Shown here one piece after another: positions 35,385 through 46,460 of a stretch of 64,000 nt of DNA. Position numbers and translations under genes: made by a program. Under the pieces are notes generated by a model. It had not been told where the DNA came from. It ran no database searches and was given only the letters and a program-made list of their open reading frames with translations. The DNA is taken from the NCBI GenBank assembly GCA_913056185.1, contig CAJXLV010000001.1:62001-126000 (forward strand), given 5' to 3'. Source of the stretch: an uncultured Bacteroidota bacterium. GTDB lineage: Bacteria > Bacteroidota > Rhodothermia > Rhodothermales > Salinibacteraceae. Positions within the stretch are counted from its first letter, which is position 1. Each line of letters begins with the position of its first letter.

Positions 35385-36584
35385 ATGACCGACTCGCACC
35401 ACGTTCTCATCGTTGGCGGCGGCACCGCCGGCCTTACCGTTGCCTCGCAGCTGCTGGAGCGCGACGATCCCCCGGAGGTGGCCATCCTCGACCCCGCCGA
35501 CACGCACTATTACCAACCCCTTTGGACGCTCATCGGCGCCGGGGTCTTTCCAAAAGAAGAATCGGCCCGGCCCATGGGCGAGGTGATACCGCGCGGGGCC
35601 ACCTGGATCCAAGACCGCGCCGTGGAGCTGGACCCCGATAACAACGCCGTTGCCACCGCGGCCGGCGACACCTACGGCTACGACTACCTCGTGATGGCGG
35701 CCGGGATTCAAATCAACTGGGACGGCATTCCGGGCCTCGCCGAGTCGGTGGGACGGCCCGAGACGGGAGTGGTCAGCAACTACAGCTACGACACCTGCGA
35801 GACCACCTGGGACGCCCTCCAGCAGTTTCCCAAAGGCGGCACCGCCCTCTTCACCGAGCCCACCACGGGCGTTAAGTGCGGCGGCGCGCCCCAGAAAATC
35901 ATGTATCTGGCCGACGAGGCCTTCCGCCGACAGGGCGTGCGCGACGGCAGCCGCATCGCCTTCATGAAGGCCAAGGGCGCCTTGTTCTCGTCGAAGCCCT
36001 ACGAGGAAACGCTCTACGACGTGGTGGAGCGTAAAGGCATCGAGGTCAACCTGAACACGGAGCTGACGGAGATTCGGCCGGACGCAAAGGAGGCGGTGTT
36101 CAAGAACCTGGATACGGAGGAGAGCAGGACCGTTCAGTACGACCTGCTCCACGCCGTGCCGCCGATGAGCGCGCCCGACTTCATTGCGCAGAGCCCCCTC
36201 GCAAACGAGGAGGGCTGGGTGGAGGTCGACGCCGGCACGCTGCAGCACACCCGCTACGACAACGTCTTCGGGATCGGCGACAACTCCAGCCTCCCCACCT
36301 CCAAGACGGGCGCGGCCATCCGCAAGCAGGCGCCGGTGCTGGTGGACCACCTAACGGCGACGATGCACCACACTACGCCGATCAACGGCACGTACAACGG
36401 CTACACCTCCTGCCCCCTCGTCACGGGCTACGGCAAGTTGGTGCTCGCGGAGTTTGACTACGACAAGGAGCCGCAGGAAAGCTTCCCGTTCGACCAGACG
36501 CAGGAGCGCTACAGCATGTACGCGCTGAAGGCGTACGGCCTGCCGCGCATGTACTGGAACGGCATGTTGAAAGGGCGCATGTAG
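35385..36584 (+). CDS. sqr: Sulfide:quinone oxidoreductase, type II-like
   Basis: 399 residues. FAD motif VLIVGGGTAGLTVASQLLER at the start; THYYQPLWTLIGAGVF near residue 44 is a typical SQR block. Two candidate redox cysteines: Cys165 in TTGVKCGGAPQK and Cys343 in YTSCPLVTGYGK, both in contexts seen in the SQR type II/SQRDL group. FGIGDNSSLPTSKTG is the second FAD motif. The C-terminus FDQTQERYSMYALKAYGLPR should hold the membrane-associating region. It oxidises sulfide to persulfide or sulfane sulfur and reduces quinone, on the inner membrane. DUF1641 is directly upstream. Confidence 0.9.
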   Translation: MTDSHHVLIVGGGTAGLTVASQLLERDDPPEVAILDPADTHYYQPLWTLIGAGVFPKEESARPMGEVIPRGATWIQDRAVELDPDNNAVATAAGDTYGYDYLVMAAGIQINWDGIPGLAESVGRPETGVVSNYSYDTCETTWDALQQFPKGGTALFTEPTTGVKCGGAPQKIMYLADEAFRRQGVRDGSRIAFMKAKGALFSSKPYEETLYDVVERKGIEVNLNTELTEIRPDAKEAVFKNLDTEESRTVQYDLLHAVPPMSAPDFIAQSPLANEEGWVEVDAGTLQHTRYDNVFGIGDNSSLPTSKTGAAIRKQAPVLVDHLTATMHHTTPINGTYNGYTSCPLVTGYGKLVLAEFDYDKEPQESFPFDQTQERYSMYALKAYGLPRMYWNGMLKGRM

Positions 36585-36599
36585 TCCCCCGTGCCGAGC

Positions 36600-36626
36600 G
36601 CCCGGGGCCGGTTACGCGCCCCGGGC
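36600..36626. terminator. GC hairpin between convergent genes
   Basis: Perfect 9-bp arms GCCCGGGGC/GCCCCGGGC around CGGTTACGC-type loop sequence. The stop codon of the minus-strand GntR gene lies in the loop. It serves as a bidirectional end between sqr and the GntR gene; no T-tract is seen. Confidence 0.5.
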
Positions 36627-37421
36627 CTCCGGGTCTTCGGCAAACACCGGTTCAAACTCGCGCAGCGGCATGCCGTGCTCGGCCGCACTGCGCCGTTCCG
36701 GGTCGCGGGCCAGTTCCAGTTCATAGGCCACGCGGTCGCTCCGGTAGTAGCGCCGCTGGAAGTAGACGCGCTTGTCTCCTTCCGTCAGCGACAGGCGCTC
36801 AATCAGGAGCAGCGCTTCTCCCTCCGCCACCCCGAGCGCCTCTGCCACCGCCGCATCGGCGTTGGCCGCTGTAATTCGGTACTGCCCCCGCAGTACCGGA
36901 ATGTCGTACTCCGTCTCCAGAATGTGGTAGATTGTTTCCCGCTCCAGGTCGTGCCCCTCCAGGAGTTGGGCATAGAACATGGGCAGCCAGGTGCGGTCGT
37001 ACGCCACCGGGCGCCCGTCGCCGAGGCGGAGGCGGTCGAGCCGCATCACCTTCTGATCATCCGTCTGCAGCTGCACAGCCACGAGAGACGGGGGCGTTTC
37101 GGGGGCCCGGTGCCGCACCTCCGACGACGCAGTCAGGCCGGCCTGTGCCATGTCCTGTGCAAAATCCGTCAGGCGCACCAGCCCCTGCGCCGCCCGACGC
37201 TCCTTTACGAACGACCCCAGGCCCTGCCGGCGGTAGATGTAGTCCTCGTTCTCCAGGGTTTGCAGGGCCCGGCGCACCGTCACGCGGCTTACGTCAAAGC
37301 GCGCGCCGAGCTGCTTTTCGGAGGGCAGCTTCTCGTCAACCTCGTACCCCCCCTCCTCAATTTTCTCGCGCAGCCAGTCACTGATCTGTTCGTGGCGGGG
37401 ACGTCCCGATTCCAGCTCCAT
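36612..37421 (-). CDS. GntR-family regulator (HutC/UTRA type)
   Basis: 269 residues from the ATG at 37421; the frame is open further upstream without a signal of coding. The winged helix occupies residues 1-75: ISDWLREKIEEGGYEVDEKL, PSEKQLGARFDVSRVTVRRA, LENEDYIYRRQGLGSFV. The C-terminal UTRA domain (about 95-250) has LLLIERLSLTEGDKRVYFQR. It senses a small ligand and represses or activates nearby genes. It lies between two SQR-type genes, so sulfur or quinone metabolism is a likely target. A GTTATAAC palindrome is at 37479-37486. Confidence 0.88.
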   Translation of the reverse strand: MELESGRPRHEQISDWLREKIEEGGYEVDEKLPSEKQLGARFDVSRVTVRRALQTLENEDYIYRRQGLGSFVKERRAAQGLVRLTDFAQDMAQAGLTASSEVRHRAPETPPSLVAVQLQTDDQKVMRLDRLRLGDGRPVAYDRTWLPMFYAQLLEGHDLERETIYHILETEYDIPVLRGQYRITAANADAAVAEALGVAEGEALLLIERLSLTEGDKRVYFQRRYYRSDRVAYELELARDPERRSAAEHGMPLREFEPVFAEDPEARGA

Positions 37422-37450
37422 GACGTCTCGTCGTTGGTGGGAAGACAAAT

Positions 37451-37486
37451 GCCCCGCAGTGCTACGGGGCCTTGTGTAGTTATAAC
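37451..37486. promoter_or_regulatory. Palindrome and hairpin before the GntR gene
   Basis: GTTATAAC (37479-37486) is a perfect 8-bp palindrome 58 bases before the GntR start, in an AT-rich patch. Between it and the start codon is a 6-bp hairpin GCCCCG/CGGGGC at 37451-37470. Autoregulation is plausible but not shown. Confidence 0.35.
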
Positions 37487-37710
37487 AGGTAAAGACAGGA
37501 TTTGAGTTCCACGTTCCTGTTGTTCTGGCCTCATCAGAACATTTGCCCCCCGAACCTGACTGGTTTTTTCTGCCTGGTGGAAGCACTCATTACTGACCAG
37601 GCCGTCATTCGTTTGCCGTATCCTGAAATTCCTTGGGCGCCCCCTCGTGTCGGAGCGCAAGGCCGCCCTCGGATTCGTTGCGTCCTGGCATGCCCCTCTC
37701 GCTCGCTGCC

Positions 37711-38985
37711 ATGCCCACGTCTCCGCACATTCTCGTTCTCGGCTGTAACTTTGCCGGCCTCACGACGGCCCGCTACATTCGCGCGTTCGCGGGCGACGAG
37801 GTCGACATTACCTGCGTCGACCGGACTCCGTACCTCACGTTTGTCCCCAACATCCCCCTGGAGGTGTGGCACAACAACAATCCCGCCGAAGAGCTGCACC
37901 TGCCGTTCGTGAAGTTCCTGGACCGGGACGACATTCGGTTCATCCACGCAGAGGTGCAGGGGATTGACGTAGACGGGCGGTCGGTGGAGTACACGCCGGT
38001 CGAGCGCTCCGGCTCGGCCGCCGAGTCGGTAGGGTACGATTTCCTCGTAATTGCGCTGGGCAACAACCTGGCGTTCGAAGAGATCGAGGGCTTTGCCGAG
38101 CACGGCCACACCCTCACCGACACCTACTACGGCGAAAAGCTCCGACGCTACCTGCACGAGGGCGGGTACAAAGGCGGGCCCATCGCTGTCGGCTCCGACC
38201 GGTTCGTGCAGGGACACCACCCCGACCTGCCGCTTCTTCCGGAAGCTAAGGCGGCGTGCGAGGGGCCGCCCGTCGAGATTGCGTTCTCGATGGCCCACTG
38301 GCTGGAGAAGCACGAGATGGGGGACGCACGCTCGATTACGCTCTTTACGCCGGCCGAGGTGATCGCCGAGGACGCCGGGGAGAAGATCCTCGACGAGCTG
38401 CTGCCGATGGTGGAAGACCTGGGATTCGGCTATCGCGCCGACACGGAAGGCATCGAGCGTCTCTACGAGGACGGCATTGAGTTCGAGGACGGAAGCAGCG
38501 TGGAGGCGGAGCTGAAAATCATCTTCCCCAACTGGACGGCCCACGACGTGGTGAAGGACCTTCCCATCACGGACGACCAGGGCTTCGTCGTGACCGGCCT
38601 CCAGATGCGCAATCCGGACTACCCGGAGGTCTTTGCCGTCGGCGACGCGGCGTCCGTCACTGTGCCCAAGCTCGGCTCGCTGGGCCACAAAGAGGCGGAG
38701 ATCTGCGCCCAGATGCTGGGGCGGGCGGCCGGGGCACACGAGCCCGACGAGCCGATCCCGTCGCTGGAGCCGGAGGTCATCTGCATGGGCGACATGGGCG
38801 GGCGCAAGGGGTTCTACATGCACACGAACGAGTGGTGGGGCGGCGACACGAGCATCCTCAAGATTGGCTATACGCCGCACGCGCTCAAGATGGGATTTAA
38901 GACGATCTACTACACCACCGGCGGCAAGGTGCCCACGTGGGGCCTGCCGCTCTCGGAGTTCGTGGGGGACCACGCACTGGTGTGA
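37711..38985 (+). CDS. SQR-like FAD-dependent sulfide:quinone oxidoreductase family enzyme
   Basis: 424 residues from the ATG at 37711 (an in-frame ATG at 37690 is possible). FAD motif HILVLGCNFAGLTTARYIRA, VDRTPYLTFVPNIPLE, DFLVIALGNNLAFEEIEG and VFAVGDAASVTVPKLG. Candidate active cysteines: AACEGPPVEIAFSMAHWLEK, whose placement matches the ACYGP block of type I SQRs, and VICMGDMGG near residue 357. The C-terminus is amphipathic (YTPHALKMGFKTIYYTTG) and should bind the membrane. Divergent from GntR. Sulfide oxidation is likely, but related flavocytochrome c or other quinone reductases are alternatives. Confidence 0.82.
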   Translation: MPTSPHILVLGCNFAGLTTARYIRAFAGDEVDITCVDRTPYLTFVPNIPLEVWHNNNPAEELHLPFVKFLDRDDIRFIHAEVQGIDVDGRSVEYTPVERSGSAAESVGYDFLVIALGNNLAFEEIEGFAEHGHTLTDTYYGEKLRRYLHEGGYKGGPIAVGSDRFVQGHHPDLPLLPEAKAACEGPPVEIAFSMAHWLEKHEMGDARSITLFTPAEVIAEDAGEKILDELLPMVEDLGFGYRADTEGIERLYEDGIEFEDGSSVEAELKIIFPNWTAHDVVKDLPITDDQGFVVTGLQMRNPDYPEVFAVGDAASVTVPKLGSLGHKEAEICAQMLGRAAGAHEPDEPIPSLEPEVICMGDMGGRKGFYMHTNEWWGGDTSILKIGYTPHALKMGFKTIYYTTGGKVPTWGLPLSEFVGDHALV

Positions 38986-39083
38986 CCCAACGCCCGCCAC
39001 TTCCTACATCAAATACAGTGTAGGGACGCCTCGCCATGCGCCCCTGCACGATCATCATTTCTCACGGACCAATAAACGTTTCC

Positions 39084-39850
39084 ATGGGACGCGTAGACGG
39101 AAAAACTGCGATTGTAACGGGTGGTGCCCTGGGCATCGGCAAAGCCACCGCCGAACGGCTGGCCGGGGAAGGAGCGCAGGTGGCTGTGACGGACCTGAAG
39201 GACGACGAAGGCGCGTCGGTCGTGACGGACATCGAGGCCGTGGGGGGCACCGCCCGCTACTGGCACATGGACGTGAGCGACGAGGACGAAGTGAAGCGCG
39301 TCTTCGACGAGGTGGCGGACGCATTCGGGGGCATCGACGTGCTCGTGAACAACGCCGGCATCTCCGGCCCCGACAAGCCGACCCACGAGCTCACGGAGGC
39401 GGAGTGGGACGAAGTGATGGCGGTAAATGAGAAGGGCGTGTTCTTCTGCACGAAGCACGCCATTCCCTACATGCAGGAGGCCGGCGGGGGGAGCATCATC
39501 ACCCTCTCCTCCATCTATGGACTCATCAGCGCGCCCGACATTCCGCCCTACCACGCCTCGAAGGGCGCCGTGCGTCTGATGACGAAGACGGACGCGCTGG
39601 AGTACGCAGAGGACGACATTCGTGTCAACTCGGTGCACCCCGGCTTCATCTGGACGCCCCTTGTGGAGGAGTACCTGAGCGGGAAGGGCGACGTGGAGAA
39701 GGGCCGCGAGCAATTGGACGAACTGCCCCCCTCGGCCACGTCGGCGAACCAAGAGACATCGCCGACGGCATCCTCTACCTGGCGTCCGACGAGTCGAAGT
39801 TCGTGACCGGCTCGGAGCTCGTCATCGACGGCGGATACACCGCACGGTAG
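39084..39850 (+). pseudogene. Short-chain dehydrogenase (SDR), frameshifted in a C6 run
   Basis: Starts MGRVDGKTAIVTGGALGIGK, has NNAGISG, the Ser in ITLSSIYG and YHASK. The frame is good to LDELPP; at the run of six C (39726-39731) it shifts, and the expected end LGHVGEPRDIADGILYLASD then ESKFVTGSELVIDGGYTAR continues in the next frame to TAG at 39848. One more C would restore a 255-residue SDR. As read, translation ends early at 39806 with an unrelated tail. Pseudogene, phase-variable gene or sequencing error cannot be told apart. Paralogue of the SDR at 22968-23723. Confidence 0.85.
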
Positions 39851-39918
39851 ACGCCCCCGGCGTTCCGAATCGCTCGTCTTTGCTTGCTGCCTCTCCCCTG
39901 CTTCAGGGTCTGTCCCCT

Positions 39919-40056
39919 CGTGACGCGTGAGGAGTGAAACGTAAAGAGTGAGGCGTGTAGAAGAACGCACGAGGGAGTAGAGGGGCAGGGGCGATTCCCC
40001 TTCCTGTCGCGTCGCCATGCCTCACGTTTCACGCATCACGCCATCACGCATCACAC
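39919..40056. repeat. Heptameric foldback island A
   Basis: Left arm 39919-39960 is six 7-nt units: CGTGACG, CGTGAGG, AGTGAAA, CGTAAAG, AGTGAGG, CGTGTAG. Right arm 40021-40056 is CTCACGT, TTCACGC, ATCACGC, an 8-nt unit and ATCACAC, the reverse-complement theme. The arms can pair imperfectly across 60 bases. It lies just before the PEP synthase start. Confidence 0.8.
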
Positions 40057-40097
40057 CTTCCTCCCACCCCCACGATCCTCAACACAAGCCTGCAGTG

Positions 40098-42511
40098 ATG
40101 ATGAGTGACACAGCCGTTGCCAAAAAGCAAACGTACGTCCGCCGGTTCGACACGCTCAGCAACGAGGACGTGCCCCTCGTGGGCGGCAAGAATGCCTCCC
40201 TCGGCGAGATGATCGGCGCGTTGAAGGACGAAGGCATCCGTGTGCCCGATGGGTTTGCCACCACCGCCGACGCCTACTGGCACTACCTGACGGTCAACGA
40301 CCTGAAGGACGAGATCTGGGCCCATCTGGAGGCGCTGTCGGACGGCGAGCAGTCGCTTGGCGACACCGGCGCCGCCATCCGCGAGCTGATTCGTCACGGC
40401 ACCATGCCCTCCGACATGGAAACGGCCATTCGGGATGCCTACCACGCGCTCAGTGCAGCGGACGATGCCGACGCCACTGATGTTGCGGCGCGCAGCAGCG
40501 CCACTGCCGAGGACCTCCCCGAAGCCAGCTTCGCCGGGCAGCAGGAGAGCTTTTTGAACGTGCGCGGCGACGAGGCGGTGCTGGAGGCCTGCAAGAAGTG
40601 CTTTGCGTCCCTCTTCACGAACCGCGCGATCACGTACCGAGAAGAAAAGGGATTTGACCACATGCAGGTGGCCCTGTCGGTCGGCATCCAGAAGATGGTG
40701 CGGGCGGACAAAGCGGGCGTGATGTTTACCATCGACACCGAGAGCGGCTTTCCCGACAACGCCATTATCAATGCCGGGTGGGGGCTCGGGGAAACGGTGG
40801 TGAAGGGCACCATCAACCCGGACCAGTACACGGTCTACAAGCCGTTCCTGGACGACGACTCGCTCACGCCCATCGTGGGCAAGATGAAGGGCGACAAGGC
40901 CCAGAAAATCGTGTACGCCGACGGGGACGGCGAGCCCACGAAGACGGTCGAGACGACTGAAGAAGAACGCAAATCCTTCGTCTTGTCCGACGACGAGATT
41001 CTCACGCTGGCGCGATGGGGGGCGCGGATTGAGGAGCACTACGACCGCCCCATGGACATCGAGTGGGCGCGCGACGGGGAAACCGAAGAGCTGTTCATCT
41101 TGCAGGCCCGCCCCGAGACGGTGCAGTCGCGGCGGGCGGCGAGCGCGCTGCGCACGTACCGGCTTCAGGAAACGGGTGAGCGGCTGGTGACCGGCCTCAG
41201 CATTGGGCAGTCGATTGCGGAAGGCGAGGTGCAGCTCATCCATAGCGCCGATGAGATCGATGAATTTGAGGAGGGCGGCATCCTGGTGACGGAAATGACG
41301 GATCCGGACTGGGGGCCCATCCTGAAAAAGGCCGCGGGCATTGTCACCAATCACGGCGGCCGCACCTCCCACGCCGCCATCGTGAGCCGGGAGCTCGGCA
41401 TCCCGGCGGTCATCGGCACCGGAAACGCGACCGAGACGCTTACCGACGGGCAGGAGGTCACGCTGTCGTGCGTAGAGGGCACCGACGGGTACGTCTACGA
41501 GGGGCTGCTGGACTACGAGACGGACGACCTGGACCTCGAGGCCCTACCGGACACGGACACGAACATCATGCTCAACGTAGCGAGCCCCGCCGCGGCCCTC
41601 ACCTGGTGGCGGCTGCCGGTGGAGGGCATCGGCCTGGCCCGCATGGAGTACCTCGTCAACAACGTGATCCAGGTGCACCCGATGGCCCTGGTTGCCTTTG
41701 ACCAGGTCGCGGACGAGTCCGCGCGGGACCGCATCGAGGCATTGACGCGAGGCTACGACGAGAAGGGCGAGTACTTTGTGGACCAGCTCTCGCAGGGCAT
41801 CGGCGCCATTGCCGCGGCCCAACACCCGCACCCCGTGATTGTGCGCCTCAGCGACTTTAAGACGAACGAGTACGCCGACCTCGTGGGCGGGCAGGCCTTC
41901 GAGCCGCACGAGGAGAACCCGATGCTGGGCTGGCGGGGCGCCTCGCGCTACTACAGCGACGCCTACCGCAAGGGGTTCGCCCTGGAGTGCCGCGCCCTCA
42001 AGCGGGTGCGCGAGACAATGGGCTTCACGAACGTCGTCCTCATGATTCCCTTCTGCCGCACGCCGCAGGAGGCGGATCGGGTGCTGGAGGTGATGGCCGA
42101 AAACGGCCTGAAGCGCGGCGAGAACGGGCTTGAGGTGTACGTCATGGCCGAGATCCCGTCGAATGTGCTTCAGGCCGACGAATTCGCCGAGCGGTTCGAC
42201 GGCTTCTCCATCGGCACCAACGACCTGACGCAGCTCGTCCTGGGCGTGGGACGCGACGCCGAGCGGCTCGCGCATCTGTTCGACGAGCGCACTCCCTCCG
42301 TCAAGCGGATGGTGAAGGCGCTTATCGATCAAGCCCACGCTGATGGCCGCCCGGTGGGCATCTGTGGGCAGGCCCCCAGCGACCACCCCGACTTCGCCGA
42401 GTTTCTGGTGGAGGCGGGCATCGACTCGATCTCGGTGATTCCGGACAGTGTGGCCGATGTGATTCAGCACGTGGCCGAAGCCGAGACGCGGAAGCGCGAA
42501 TCGACGAATTG

Positions 42512-42512
<1 letters not shown>
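40098..42512 (+). CDS. ppsA: Phosphoenolpyruvate synthase (pyruvate, water dikinase)
   Basis: 804 residues from ATG at 40098 (the next codon is also ATG); the frame is open from 40017 through the repeat island, so that earlier ATG is unlikely. Domains: N-terminal ATP-grasp (NASLGEMIGALKDEGIRVPDG, then AARSSATAEDLPEASFAGQQ), central phosphohistidine domain with GGRTSHAAIVSRELGIPAVI (His near residue 425), C-terminal PEP/pyruvate TIM barrel with GFSIGTNDLTQLVLGVGRD and the catalytic Cys in GICGQAPSD. It makes PEP from pyruvate, ATP and water for gluconeogenesis. It stands alone between two foldback islands, upstream of the ATPase operon. Confidence 0.95.
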
Positions 42513-44437
<1,925 letters not shown>

Positions 44438-44488
44438 AGCGCATGGGACGCGCGGGGACGCGGAGATGGAGGAAAAAGCGAGGCGGGA

Positions 44489-44580
44489 TGCGTGAGGAAT
44501 GATGCGTGAGGAGTGAAGCGTGAGGAGTGAGGATCACGGCTGAAGTCACGAATCACGGGTCACGCATCACTCTCCACACG
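44489..44580. repeat. Heptameric foldback island C
   Basis: Left arm 44489-44530: TGCGTGA, GGAATGA, TGCGTGA, GGAGTGA, AGCGTGA, GGAGTGA. Right arm 44545-44579: GTCACGA, ATCACGG, GTCACGC, ATCACTC, TCCACAC. The arms are reverse complements in theme and keep 7-nt phase. It lies between atpC and the atpQ/I gene. Confidence 0.85.
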
Positions 44581-44629
44581 TCAACATGAGAATTAGAGGC
44601 AGGCCCCCCTCAAGTGAGGCATTGGACCC

Positions 44630-44926
44630 ATGGAGGAGAGCGACCCCGAACAGCGCGAGCAATTCGCCGAGAAGATTCGGTCGAAGGAGACGCGGAAGCA
44701 GCGGGCGCGGGACGAGCCGGAACGGGGCATTTTGTTCGGGATGGGCATGTTCGGGCTGGTAGGCTGGTCGGTGGCCATTCCCACACTGTTGCTGCTGGCG
44801 CTGGGCATCTGGATCGACGCTCGGGTCGACAGCCGGTATTCCTGGACGCTGATGCTCCTGGTCCTGGGCATTGGGCTGGGCTGCCTGAATGCGTGGTACT
44901 GGGTTCGCGAAGAAAGCCGCCGATAG
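44630..44926 (+). CDS. N-ATPase AtpQ/AtpI-like membrane protein
   Basis: 98 residues. A basic, charged N-terminus (REQFAEKIRSKETRKQRARD), then two membrane segments (GLVGWSVAIPTLLLLALGIW and TLMLLVLGIGLGCLNAWYW). This is the AtpI/AtpQ pattern found as an accessory gene in ATP synthase operons, with a role in c-ring assembly or Mg2+ handling. In N-ATPase operons AtpQ normally comes just before AtpR; here an antiporter gene lies between, starting 5 bases after this stop. Confidence 0.82.
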   Translation: MEESDPEQREQFAEKIRSKETRKQRARDEPERGILFGMGMFGLVGWSVAIPTLLLLALGIWIDARVDSRYSWTLMLLVLGIGLGCLNAWYWVREESRR

Positions 44927-44931
44927 ACCTC

Positions 44932-46152
44932 ATGGAAAGCGCCCACACGATCCACATTTTGGTGCTCGGGGTCATGATCGTGCTGGTGCTCTTGTTGCGC
45001 CCCGCCCTCGACCACATCGGCGTGCCGCCGCTGGTGGGATACTTCGTGCTCGGGTTTGCTCTGCGCCTTGCCGATGCCCAGTGGTCGCTCCTGGATGCGA
45101 CGGGCCACGAGATCTTCGCATTTTTGGGCTCGGTCGGCATCGTGGTGCTGCTGTTTCGCGTGGGGCTGGAGAGCGACCTGCCGGGGCTCGTGGAGCGACT
45201 GCCTCCGGCCAGCCTGGTGTGGGGGAGCAATGTGGCGATCTCGGGCGGGGTGGGCTACGGGGCCGCCGCATATGGACTGGGATGGCCCCTCGTGCCCAGT
45301 CTCTTCGTCGGCGTGGCGCTCACGGCTACAAGTGTGGGAGTCGCGGTGGCTCTGTGGGACGAGGCCAATCTGCTCAAGACGGACGACGGCGAACTCATGC
45401 TGGACGTGGCGGAGCTGGACGATGTCTCGGGCGTCGTGCTGATGGGCGTTTTGTTCACCCTCGCTCCCGTCTTCCATGCGAATCCGGCAGCTTCGCTCAT
45501 TCCCCTTGCGGCTCAGACATTGGGCGGCTTTGCGCTCAAGTTTGCGGCGTTTACGGCTGGGTGCATCGCGGTTTCGTTGTACGTGGAGGAGCCCCTTACG
45601 GCGTTCTTCGAGCAGATCCAGCGTTGGCCCGGCACAATCATGGTGGTCCTCGGCACCGGGATGGTGGTGGCGGCTATTGCCAGCCTGCTCGGCTTCTCTC
45701 TCGCCATCGGGGCCTTCTTCGCCGGCCTCATCTTCAGCCGAGACCCAAAAGCGGTGAAGATGGAGACGTCGTTCAACGCGTTCTATCCCCTCTTTGCTGC
45801 GTTCTTTTTCATCGACATCGGCCGGCGGATAGACCCAACAGCACTGGAAAGCGCGCTGGGACCGGCTCTGGTCTTGCTGGCCGCGGCTGTGCTCGGCAAA
45901 GGACTGGGCGTTCTGTTGCCGGCCCTGGCCCTCACCCGCAGCTCGGGCGCACTGCTGCTGAGCCTCAGCCTTGTGCCCCGCGCCGAGATTATGCTCATCA
46001 TCATGCAACGGGGCCTCGACCTGGGTCCATGGGCCGTTCCGCCCGAGCTGTTTGCCCAAATGGTGCTTGTCTCTGCCGGGACAATGCTGCTGGTACCGCC
46101 CCTCGTCCGTCCTCTTTTCTCGCATCTGCCCTCTCCCCCCAATCCGCTGTGA
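44932..46152 (+). CDS. CPA2-family cation/proton antiporter inside the ATPase operon
   Basis: 406 residues from the ATG at 44932, with about 12 membrane segments. VPPLVGYFVLGFALRLADAQ and GIVVLLFRVGLESDLPGLVE are the family's N-terminal blocks. The double-Asp motif is ELDDVSGVVLMG near residue 162, where CPA2 exchangers bind the cation and protons; DD is linked with electrogenic exchange. SLVPRAEIMLIIMQRGLDLG is the conserved C-terminal region. It starts 5 bases after atpQ/I and its stop overlaps the GTG of atpR, so it is part of the operon. Sodium/proton exchange is inferred; potassium is possible. Confidence 0.92.
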   Translation: MESAHTIHILVLGVMIVLVLLLRPALDHIGVPPLVGYFVLGFALRLADAQWSLLDATGHEIFAFLGSVGIVVLLFRVGLESDLPGLVERLPPASLVWGSNVAISGGVGYGAAAYGLGWPLVPSLFVGVALTATSVGVAVALWDEANLLKTDDGELMLDVAELDDVSGVVLMGVLFTLAPVFHANPAASLIPLAAQTLGGFALKFAAFTAGCIAVSLYVEEPLTAFFEQIQRWPGTIMVVLGTGMVVAAIASLLGFSLAIGAFFAGLIFSRDPKAVKMETSFNAFYPLFAAFFFIDIGRRIDPTALESALGPALVLLAAAVLGKGLGVLLPALALTRSSGALLLSLSLVPRAEIMLIIMQRGLDLGPWAVPPELFAQMVLVSAGTMLLVPPLVRPLFSHLPSPPNPL

Positions 46153-46460
46153 TCTCCTGGCCCGCTGCTCTTTTTGCCTTGTTGGTTGGCGCCATTCTGG
46201 GCCTCGGCTACTTTGGCGGCCTCTGGCTTACTGTGCACTGGGTGGCTCACCGGGGCGGCTCTGCCACACTCCTCCTGGGCAGCTTCGTGGCCCGCACAAT
46301 CCTGGCCCTGGGCGGCTTTTTGCTTCTGCTGCGGTGGACGGCGCGCTGGGAGCTGCTCGCGCTCGCCCTGCTGGGGTTTGTTGCCCTGCGCACCCTGCTG
46401 CTGCGACGCTGGGGCCTGAAGCCCTCTTCTGGATCCGTTCCCTCTCGTCATGGAAATTAG
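46149..46460 (+). CDS. atpR: N-ATPase AtpR membrane protein
   Basis: 103 residues from GTG at 46149, which overlaps the antiporter stop (GTGA). Three membrane segments: ALFALLVGAILGLGYFGGLW, LLLGSFVARTILALGGFLLL and ELLALALLGFVALRTLLLRR. Conserved basic residues lie at the membrane ends. AtpR is found only in N-ATPase operons and is thought to help c-ring assembly with AtpQ. Its 3' end overlaps atpB by 11 bases. The translated length and topology fit the family. Confidence 0.85.
   Translation: MISWPAALFALLVGAILGLGYFGGLWLTVHWVAHRGGSATLLLGSFVARTILALGGFLLLLRWTARWELLALALLGFVALRTLLLRRWGLKPSSGSVPSRHGN

Noticed and set aside
33558-37544. A 13-base string (AAATGTTCTGATG and its complement) shared by the regions before the haem lipoprotein and before the second SQR gene
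   Set aside because: Dozens of shared 13-mers are expected by chance in 64 kb on both strands; no symmetry or position supports an operator.
40017-40097. Earlier ATG for ppsA at 40017
   Set aside because: The first 27 codons would translate the foldback repeat (SRITPSRITPSSHP) and are absent from the protein family.
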